A DNA stretch of 64,000 nucleotides from Mansonella perstans (lineage: Eukaryota; Nematoda; Chromadorea; Rhabditida; Onchocercidae): contig JBAMDO010000037.1 of assembly GCA_037074765.1 (NCBI GenBank), positions 62,001-126,000 on the forward strand. Reading direction: 5' to 3'. Numbering within the stretch: the first letter of the stretch is position 1; each line of letters starts with the position of its first letter. The notes beneath the pieces are model-generated. The model was not told where the DNA came from. It did no database searches and saw only the letters and a list, made by a program, of their open reading frames with translations. Of this stretch, positions 54,601 through 64,000 are shown piece after piece. The position numbers and the translations under genes are program-made.

Positions 54601-57600
54601 AGTACGTTTGCCTTTTTATAGGGCTTGATATATCCCTAAAAATAAAAAAATAATTCTTAATGATTGAAGCATCTGGTGTAATAACATCGCTATAAGCATA
54701 TATGATGCCAAACAAACAAGGAAATTCAAACTCTAAGTATTAAATCCACATATTATTTCACATTCCATCAGACCATAAACATTCTTCAACTAAAGGCAAA
54801 ATCAAGATTCCAAACTAACGCCATACATTTCTTACACTGGAAGTGGATTTCAATGTCTCCGTTATATGCTGAAAATAGTGACATAAACTGATGAGCAGTA
54901 CAATTCAGCTTTAATAGAAGTTATCAAAAGTAGTTTGAAGACTTACTTATTTTTAGAAACTGAACTAGAATGAAAAATTTGTTGATATGTCCTTACTTAT
55001 TTACAGAAACTTTTACGAAACGTACTTCATTATCAGAGGGCGATAAGTAAGGCGATACATAAGATGGCACCGGCGTTATCATGATCTCTTTTCCAACATA
55101 ATCCACTTTTTCTAGTTCATTCCTAGAAATAAATCACTGATGCTGAACTATGCACAAACTTTCTTGTTGTTACATGGAATGTGAATGCAGGTAGATAAAA
55201 TATGTAAAAAACTTGAATCATACAGCTACAAAGAGACTCCTCCACTGATACTTCCGCTTTATTACAAAGCAAAGTTGCGAATATGTATCATTTTTTAATT
55301 TCCCATTCAGAATACAATTCAATAAACATTTGTTAATAATTATGTTCGCCTCGATAAGATGCACGCTTTTTAAAAAAGAATGAACAAAAAAATAAAAAAC
55401 CGGAAACTAAAATAAAATAAACAAGGATAAATTAGCAGTCAGCCCACGCGACTGTAGCAGCCAGTATGATGATCAGAGGCAGTTGTCAAGATAAAACAAA
55501 CCATGTGATTTGATGAATCATTCGGCTGATATGATAAATGTAGATACCGCGATATGTAACTCCGATGTACATTATCTGTTTTTGCTTATTCTAAAAACAA
55601 CTTAATATTTCAATAGAAGCAATCAATAGTAAATAAAAAACAAAGTAAAAAACTCTAAAACTATAACCAAGCATTAAAGAAATTAAAGAAATGACAACAG
55701 CACCACTGAAATATTTACCATCACAGTGAATGGGTCAAATCCATAAGTGTCTAATTTAGATGCTCGTTTCAAAAATTCCATTTCCGCTTCTGCCGGAGTG
55801 AGTCCTCTGTGTAAAGAAACTGATCAAAAACTTAAAAAGGAATTAACAATAAATGTGGCTCACGAGTAATACTCGAATAAGAATCACTCGTTTTAATTCA
55901 AATTTAAAAGCTCGAATTATTGAAAAAAAAAATTATCTAGACTTCACTATAGAATGTAAGAACAAAAAACTAACTTGAATAATTTGTGAGATTCAGTGAT
56001 TTTCTCTTCAAGTTTTTCGGTTTGTTTTAAAAGTAATTTGTATTCAGCAACGTAGTTTTTTGGTTTCTCTTCTGCATCGTAATCACCGATTATGGCTAAA
56101 ACTTGCAAAAATTAAAATGAATACGAAAAAACGAAGATTCATTTCACTTAATAAATGAATGCTAAAACTATGTACTCTGTCGAAAAAATACATTAAATTT
56201 CAAATTACAGGGATAAACAAACATTGCAGAACCAGCGCGCCTAGTATAGCTGCTTCCTTCTGGGGACAATATAAGCGCCCATGGAGGAGATCTCTTTGCA
56301 ATTGCACAAATAGCATATACCTTCAGAGAAAGTTTCTATCATTGTAGGATGTATAAAAAATAATTTCCTAACATACTAATATGTAGAACATGAAGAGCAC
56401 TAAAAATAGGCAAAGCATAATGATACTTTATTTAAAATACTACATTGCATATTTATTAGTTTCAGGAAAAAAAGCAATACTTGTTTAACAATTATTTAAA
56501 TGGATAAACAAATCATAAAAGAAAGAATTTGAGCTTTTTTCATTTAATAAAGTCATTTAACACTGTTAGTAAAACAAATAAATGAGGAAATAATATTAGA
56601 ATCATAAGAAGCAATCCAAATAATGGTTAAATAAGTTTGTGGAAATCAAATATAACTCCACTAGAAATGCATAATGTTAATGGACAATTTCGTAACTTAC
56701 CGAGTTATCTCCTCTTTCAGGACACTGACATCAGATGGATAGAATCTAACGCGAAATCGTAAAGCCACATTAGGACCTTGAAAATTTTTAGATTAGATTT
56801 TATGAAAGTTTCAGATGCGTTTAACTCCATTATGATTTATTACATTACACCCTTTTACTATCTTCTCTTTGATCGAGATATAAATATAATAATCAAAACG
56901 AACACAACGTTACCTTGTACTTGTTTATATATTGGTTTGTTAAGATCCATCCAGTACTGAAATAAATCATCATACTGTTTAGCAAAATAATGCAAGAAGA
57001 TTTGTTGGAAATGAAAATAAGAGTTACAAAGATTTGCGAAAATTCGAAAATTCCATCACTTTAAAACAGAATGCTTGCCGAAAAAATGCTTCAGAAGCTT
57101 AATCAATGCGTAGATACGCATAACTGAAATTTCATGAGCGGTAATTACATCATAATTTACATAAAAATAAATGATAAGAGAGAACTACCCTGACTTAAGT
57201 TTGACATACCCTGTTTTTACTGAAATCCTGATATCGCAGTCCAAAGTAATCTTTCTCAACAATATTCAAACATTCGCATACATAGTCTAATATAACTTGG
57301 GCATTGGATGTCTTCTGAAACGTCTTATATTTTCTTTCAAAAACTTCAAAAGTATTTGGAAAAATGTCAGACAAAATTCAGAAAAACAACTTGAATTATT
57401 AAATTTATAAGGATCTTATTAAGATGTAGGTTACAGATCAAAATTCTGAAGCAAAATGTAGCGTTTAAAAGTTGAAATTTATTAAAAAGAAAATAATACG
57501 GCTTACAAAAAAAAAAAAAAAAAAAAAAAACGATTTTTCTAACTGTCTAAAACTTCGCAATGTTAAAATAGGCTTTTTGTTTTTTAATTTCGACTCAAAC

Positions 57601-57781
57601 AAAATACTAAAAATACAATATTCAAGAAAGGCTAACGAACCTTAAATTCTTGACAAATCGTTTCGTTATCATCTAATAGTTGCACCGTAATTTTATAATC
57701 TCTAACTGACATAAGACTCGTACGGGCGCTAATGCGGCCTATAAATGATGCTGGTTTTACCGTCATTTCATTCGTTGGCAT
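51683..57781 (-). CDS. FERM-domain protein with C-terminal membrane anchor (FRMD3/FRMD5-like)
   Basis: Sixteen exons: 57641-57781, 57210-57314, 56914-56956, 56701-56776, 56223-56320, 55975-56095, 55719-55806, 55502-55590, 55005-55122, 54836-54868, 54487-54635, 54158-54378, 53820-54055, 53178-53228, 52060-52428, 51683-51796. The sum is in frame and gives about 683 residues. The FERM domain is seen in order: DYKITVQLLDD (F1), CLNIVEKDYFGLRY, RFYPSDVSVLKEEITRYM, LQRDLLHGRLYCP and QSIIGDYDAEE (F2), GLTPAEAEMEFLKRA, YIGVTYRGIYIYHI and AKHLWRHILSQQAFF (F3). A basic FERM-adjacent stretch follows. Near the C-terminus is one membrane segment, KTFFSLLLFWLLLTAIAISL, with a short tail ending RHYILALYVRLVHH, the layout of vertebrate FRMD3/FRMD5. 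The family links cortical actin to the membrane. The joins around the 33-base exon 10 are the least certain. Confidence 0.85.
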
Positions 57782-59948
57782 CTTTCTCGCCTATGTAGCT
57801 TTCGTTAGTTTTTCGACGCTTTCTTTCACATCCAATACAGCAGCGGGCAACTGGTAGAACCTTGATGAAATTATTATAAATTATTGCAGCAATTAAAATC
57901 TAACGAATGATAACATATGTCATCAATTATTTATTTATAGGAAAGAAAGTTGGATTATGATATCACTGTTATTTATGATATCACTAGCAATTTTTTGCAC
58001 TTAATACATGAGAAAAATAAATATGATTAGTCCCAATGATAAAATAGCTCCACAAGATAAGTTATTAATTAATACAACAAATGGTATTGCTGAATTAATT
58101 TTAAGATAAAAACAAAAATAATAGAAAAAAAAAAAAAAAAGAACTGAGCATCGGTTTGATGTTATCCAAAAGAGACAAAATACGAAGAAGAAAGAAAGAA
58201 AAGAAAGAAATGAATATTTATTGAAGTGTAAATCACAACAAAGAAAGTAAAAAAAAAAAGTGTACGAAATGAAAATTTTGATGTATTTAAAAGTCTGTTT
58301 TTTTTTTGTAATGCCTAAGGATATAAATTAGCAATGTTACTAAATGAATGATATCATCATTCATTCATAAATCTTGCAAAAACTGGATTAAAGTAATGAT
58401 AAAATTTTGTGTTATCAACACCATATTATTATCGTTATTATTGTTATAATCGTATATACAAATGAAAATTTCAGCAAAATTAATTTGCATTTAAAATCGA
58501 AGCATCCCTGACAATAATTCGTGAAAACTGCAGTTCGAAATTCTTGCCATATACAAAAAATATGATTTGAAAAATTCTAAGCATAATTATAAATAATACT
58601 AACAATATCACAATTAATGTTATATCACAACAATATCAAAAGTCACTGAACTATACCCTTCATGTGTAAAACAGAATTAATCTCTTTCAAACTTGATATG
58701 GAAAAAAATGAAATTATATAAAACAACAAACAACAAAATTGTTATTTTTCGAAAAATCCATGATAAAAAGTAATACTGAAAGATTACTAACATAATATAT
58801 TAATTGCTAAATTATCAATTCAGTAATTAATCCATTATACCATGGAAATAGAATTAGCGTAAAGTCTACATAACACTGAAAATTAATAGAAAGTTGTTGT
58901 GAAAAAATGAAAAAAAAAAAAAAAAATCAATTTCGTTGGCAATATTAATATCAGCAATACTAAATGCTCCTTTTCTTTTCAGGCATTCCTACTGCTGCCA
59001 CACAGCCCACAAAAATCCATTTCAATGAAATGCATGTATAGAATGAAAAAGTATTCATGCCTTCATTCTTCTTTAAGTGCAAAAACTTCTAACCATCTCC
59101 TCAAAGCCTTTTCATCCTCTATCGTTCTCATTTATCAATGGAACATTAACACTACGCTATTTCAAAACTTGTTATTCATCAATTGCTTCTACAATTTTCA
59201 TTTCATCAAGCATTTCAAAAAAAATTATTCTTAGTAAATTTAATCTGTAGCAATGCAACAATTATCTATAATTAATGATGAAGAAAAAGTTGTAGCAACG
59301 ATTCTTTAGTTTTTATCCGCAAAAATTCAATGAAAACACTCAAAATTTTCATTCAAAAATCACATTTCTTATTTTAAACATATCAACTACTGTTTATCAA
59401 TATTAACATAAATATTATCACTACTATTGCTAATATTACATTGCACTCTTCTTTTTTTTTTTTTTTAGTCAGATCATTGTCATTATTAGAATCAAAAGAC
59501 GAATACTGTCATCATCTTACATATCGCATGTTTTTTTTTTTTTTTTTTAAATGCAAAAAAGATCAAAATATATCACTTACTCAATATTTGCTATCATTAA
59601 CCGAATATATGAATTTTCAGCTATAAAAAAAAAATACCACTACATTACTTACTTTGCTTTTAATAGCAGATTTGATCTCATAAAATGAACAAGAACTTCA
59701 ATAGAAAGTTATTTCACATGACTGATAAATATCAATAAATAATGAAATCTCAAAATAAAACATTCAGAATCGTATCATCTAAAAATCAACTTTCATCATC
59801 CCAAATTTAGATTAAAATTTTTCCAATTACAAACAAACAGTTATTCATTGTTCAAAAAATCTCATCATTTCCGTTCATTCGCCTTACTGTATTCAAGTTG
59901 TGCTTTGCCGAAAAATTTACATTAATCAACGATGACGATAACGAAGAA
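57782..59948. other. Upstream flank of the FERM gene, AT-rich and gene-free
   Basis: No conserved frame. Several poly-A or poly-T runs occur (for example about 58124-58140, 58911-58926, 59451-59466 and 59530-59548). It should include the FERM gene promoter. Confidence 0.5.
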
Positions 59949-60193
59949 ATGAGTGTTCACAAAATTGAACAGAAAAATGAGTGTTCACAAAATTGAACAG
60001 AAAAATGAGTGTTCACAAAATTGAACGAAAAAATGAGTGTTCACAAAATTGAACGAAAAAATGAGTGTTCACAAAATTGAACGAAAAAATGAATGTTTAC
60101 AAAATTGAACGAAAATGAATGTCAACAAAATTAAATGAAAAAATGAGTGTCAACAAAATTGAACGAAAAAAATGAGTGTTAACGAAATTGATT
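59949..60193. repeat. 28-bp minisatellite, about nine copies
   Basis: Head-to-tail units of 26-29 bases begin atgagtgttcacaaaattga. The first five are exactly 28 bases with one substitution type, and later copies diverge (gtcaac for gttcac). This suggests expansion from the left side. Confidence 0.95.
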
Positions 60194-62918
60194 TTTCCAA
60201 ATCTTAAAAAATTTATTGCTTCATACCTGAAGTCTTTTATGAATTATTGTAAAAAATTTTTTATTCTGTAACATAAGTCAAGCAAGAAAGCCAATCAAGC
60301 ACAGTTCCGGGCTCATTCAGTTTTTCGACTCAACTTTTTATAAAGTCCTACTGGTATAATGGAAATAAATGATCATACTTTGCAAAGCAAATAAATCTTG
60401 CCAATACTGTTGTTTTCCGACTATTACACCAATTCTACTTATACATTCACTGCTTTTATTAACGTATTTCAACACTCTTTGTTTCTTGGAAAATTCAAAC
60501 GAGTAATAGTTTAAAAAATCTAGAAAATAATAGAAATGCTTTCTGGTATTTCCAATCTAAACTATGAACTATGCAATCCTGTGGAAATGTGTACAAATCT
60601 GTGGAAAAAATTTCCTTGAACAAAATCTTTGATGGATTACTATATAGGCCACATTTTTGAAACATTCAACCTAATTTAAAACGTAAAACAGCTGTTGTGA
60701 AGTAAAGCAGAAACATAAAGTAGGAGAGAAACCAATAATTACAACTGCTTTTCGAAAATATAATTCTAAAGTGATACCGAATTACACTTAAGTCTGCTTC
60801 CCAACTAAGGCTGTCTCTAAAAATTAAAAAATATTGTTTTTTTTTTTTTTTTTTTTTAAAATATTTTGTGAAATAAGATATGACAACAATGTAGCAGTTA
60901 ATAGATAATTTCATGCGCAGAAGCTATTTTGTTGGTATCCATTATATATTAGTATCGAAAAGTTTATTTCGATCTACTGAAGCTTATGGTTTTTTGATAC
61001 TTCAGTTAATATAAATATATAAACCAAGTATTTCAGTATTCAAATTAATTGATTCTCCCATAACTGAACAGCAAAAGATAGCTTTATATCTCATTATCAA
61101 GCTAACAAGCTTATCAATTCTCACTCAAATTTAGAATTTCATAGATTTATCTGTGATAGAAATATGACAAAACAATACACAAACCTTAACATGACGGAGC
61201 TTAAATTAATTCGTCGGAACCAAACGAATACAAACATTTAAAATTATGTAAAGTACAATAACACCATACAAATGTTTACACATTGCAATAATACCTCCCA
61301 TCTCTTTTCTGCCATTATTTTTCATCCTTTAAAATGTATCTTTCAAACATTTTGTTTAGTTCAAGAAGAATGTGGCGTAATATGGCATTCACATTTAAAT
61401 TGAAATTATCACTAAAGATGGCGAGATAGAAAGCTTTCCCAGGTACTAATAAATTAAAAAAACTTCAGTTGCGCCTAAGTCTTTCACTTAACCAAATAAG
61501 AAATAAAAAAGGAACTTAAAAATTCATTTTCTTTTTAATACATTCATATTATCTTGAAAGAGACAACGATTAAACAGTTCCAGTGACAAAAGTGAAGCAA
61601 ATCAAGTCAAAAAGTGATAAGCAGAAAGAAACTGATAAGAAATCAAGACAGACTGATCAATCGCAAGCAAAGCACTGAACAGAACTAGAAGTGATATTGG
61701 ACACAAATGTGCTTATCACTTAGTCTTGAATTTGAGAGATCAAATAAATGAAATAAAAGATAACAGTGCAATTAACCAATTCAAAGTATTCCGAATAAAA
61801 TTCACACAAAAAAATATTAATTACCCCTTAGTACTACCCTAAGAGGAAGTTTGAGTACAGCAGACAGGATTTACATTAAGCTTTTTCCAGATAAAAAAAA
61901 TTCACTCTTATCAGAATTCTTATCAAATCATCTGAGAACAAAGTGTCAAATCAAAAGTTTCAAATTTGTCAATCTCTTAAAAGAATGGTATATCAAAAAA
62001 TAAGCGGATAATCAGATATTTCTAGCATCAAAATCAAAATGAACTATTTAACAGCTTAATACATAGTTTCATAGTTTCAACCAACGAGTCATCAATAGTA
62101 TATTCCATTTATCATTTATGACCTCTCTAGATGGATTTAAAGCTTCATCGAAGGGAAAGTTTAAAGTAGAAACTCTGTCTATCGATTTAAGCTTCTACAT
62201 GAATTTTTGAACTTGTGATAATAGATAAGGAATGGCAAGCTTATGATAATAGATAAGGAATCGATTATGTACCGCCTTATCATACTTCATATGTCACGAT
62301 AAAGATATAAGTAATAGCATAGGTATATTAAATTTGAAGAAATTTAAGTTAGAAACTACAGTGTATTGGGTTGAATTTTTTTGTGGATAGAAATGAAAGA
62401 ATGATTTAAAAATGAATTGGCAATTTTCATTGAATATGTTACAGTGAACATTTTTAGAGAATTTTAAATTAATACTGTGATGAAAATGAAATAAAATGGG
62501 AATGGTGAATAGGAACGAAATGTGTTAAATTGCCATCCGCGATTGTGACGAAAATAACACAAACAATGGAGACATCATTTGGATCACTACAAACACCGTT
62601 ACAAAACATTTTTTCGATCAATTTTCAACATACAAAATAATTACATGTATGAAAATGTTGAAAAAAAAATATAATTACATTTAAAATTTTTAACAAGAAA
62701 TTAACGTTCTTTCTAGCATTTTTTACATATTCCGGTTTACATATCGAATATACATATTATTTCTTGCAAATGACAAACTTATACAAACTTCGTGAGATAT
62801 TTTCTAATCATTTATTACGAAGAAATATATTCAAGAAATAACAATTTAAAGATAATTCAAATGTTCGCTAAAATGAAAGTGTATTGCAAACTTATCTGCA
62901 CACATGCTTATAGCATAT
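60194..62918. other. Gene-free AT-rich region
   Basis: No coding signal on either strand. A small direct duplication of ttgtgataatagataaggaat-like sequence lies at about 62212-62262, and there is a long homopolymer T run at about 60837-60857. Confidence 0.5.
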
Positions 62919-63338
62919 ACATGGATCAAGTACAGTTATTGAACGTAAGCTAACAACGTACACATGGATCAAGTACAGTTATTAAACGTAAGCTAACAAC
63001 GTACACATGGATCAAGTACAGTTATTGAACGTAAGCTAACAACGTACACATGGATCAAGTACAGTTATTGAACGTAAGCTAACAACGTACACATGGATCA
63101 AGTACAGTTATTGAACGTAAGCTAACAACGTACACATGGATCAAGTACAGTTATTGAACGTAAGCTAACAACGTACACATGGATCAAGTACAGTTATTGA
63201 ACGTAAGCTAACAACGTACACATGGATCAAGCACAGTTACAGGACATAAGCTAACAACGTGCACGTGGACCAAGCATAGTTACAGGACGTAAGCTAACAA
63301 TGTACACGTAGACCAAGCATAGTTACAGGACGTAATAT
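62919..63338. repeat. 43-bp minisatellite, about 9.8 copies
   Basis: The exact period is 43 bases. Units begin acatggatcaagtacagtta and contain gtaagctaacaacgtac. Copies 1 and 3-7 are essentially identical, copy 2 has one change, and copies 8-10 diverge progressively, showing decay at the right edge. Confidence 0.95.
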
Positions 63339-63782
63339 GTAAAAACCATAAAATTACGTAAAAATGCAATACGTAAAAACGTACAGTTTTCCGAAAAAGC
63401 AGATGACGTCATGGGACGCTGTAGCAGCGCAATATCTCGAATAATCTATGTGAACAGATAAATTTGAATTTGAATAGTTTAATGGGATAGTTTTGTGCAA
63501 AGTACACAAGTGATGTCAAGAAGATAAATTGATTTAATTAATTAACTGATTTGTAATTCAGATTGATCAGAATACGATACAACTTAGTAGTAAAAAGGAA
63601 ACTAAAGGCCAAGATGACCTTCTTTCAAAATTAAACTTACACAATTTATTTTCAAATGTTGACATTTTTAGGTGACAAAGAGAACTGTACTATCTCACAT
63701 TTGACCCTTGGACAGGTAGCAATATATATCAGTGATGGATGATGGCAGGATGATATCTCAAATGATTCTCCGTCATTTCTTT
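63339..63782. other. Short gene-free spacer between repeat arrays
   Basis: No coding signal. The first 80 bases repeat the motif acgtaaaaa a few times. Confidence 0.4.
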
Positions 63783-64000
63783 CAACAAAATTCTACAAAA
63801 TTCTACACATTTACAAAATTCTACAGTTTACAAAATTCTACAATTTACAAAATTCTACAGTTTACAAAATTCTACAGAATTCTACAATTTACAAAATTCT
63901 ACAGAATTCTACAATTTACAAAATTCTACAATTTAAAAAATTCTACAAAATTCTACAGTTTACAAAATTCTATAAAATTCTATGGCTTCGTTCTACAAAA
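63783..64000. repeat. Low-complexity tandem array of ttctacaaaa-type units, runs off the window end
   Basis: Irregular alternation of aattctacaaa and aattctacagtttacaaa-type units fills the last 220 bases and is cut by the window edge, so its full length is unknown. Confidence 0.9.

Noticed and set aside
54801..54868. Alternative frame AYNGDIEIHFQCKKC around FERM exon 10
   Set aside because: It looks strand-like but needs an entry phase that the preceding exon cannot supply; the 33-base exon with phase 0 was kept.

Overview
The window is AT-rich eukaryotic DNA from a nematode, most likely a filarial (spirurid) species. Short conserved exons are separated by introns of roughly 100-600 bases with gt..ag borders and T-rich acceptors. 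Proteins match worm and animal families closely, candidate spliced-leader acceptors lie just upstream of several start codons, and a decayed BEL/Pao retrotransposon piece is present. All gene models were assembled by eye from splice signals, reading phase and protein homology. No species was identified by a search.

Layout. (1) 0.26-7.4 kb, plus strand: the C-terminal part of TRAPPC8 (TRAPP III tethering complex), then V-ATPase subunit G (vha-10), then the ubiquitin-like splicing modifier UBL5/Hub1 (ubl-5). (2) 8.8-9.0 kb: a BEL/Pao integrase remnant. (3) 9.3-12.5 kb, minus: an intron-rich alpha-tubulin isotype with Glu at position 40 and a C-terminal tyrosine. (4) 15.9-21.4 kb, plus: a PAXBP1/GCFC-family splicing-associated protein, 18 exons and about 852 residues. 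(5) 22.1-23.3 kb: a near-perfect inverted repeat and a SNARE (syntaxin-like) gene fragment. (6) 24.6-28.2 kb, minus: a DNAJA2-type Hsp40 with a CaaX box. (7) 28.2-39.5 kb: about 11 kb with almost no coding signal, holding a 19-bp minisatellite and weak candidate exons near 35.5-36.2 kb. (8) 39.5-43.6 kb, plus: a Scratch/CES-1 five-zinc-finger transcription factor. (9) 46.2-49.4 kb, minus: a probable small secreted Cys-rich protein not recognised as any named family. (10) 50.6-50.9 kb, minus: a small hydrophobic coding candidate with a frame shift or a 25-nt intron-like gap. (11) 51.7-57.8 kb, minus: a FERM-domain protein with a C-terminal membrane segment (FRMD3/FRMD5 type), 16 exons and about 683 residues. 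(12) 57.8-64 kb: AT-rich sequence with 28-bp, 43-bp and short terminal tandem repeats.

Most genes are single-copy housekeeping or developmental genes and do not form one pathway. Two gene pairs look like conserved neighbourhoods shared with C. elegans: vha-10 with ubl-5, and the PAXBP1 homologue with ces-1. I found no convincing new multi-gene system. The least explained items are the Cys-rich secreted gene, the small membrane-protein candidate, and the isolated exons inside the 11-kb region upstream of ces-1.
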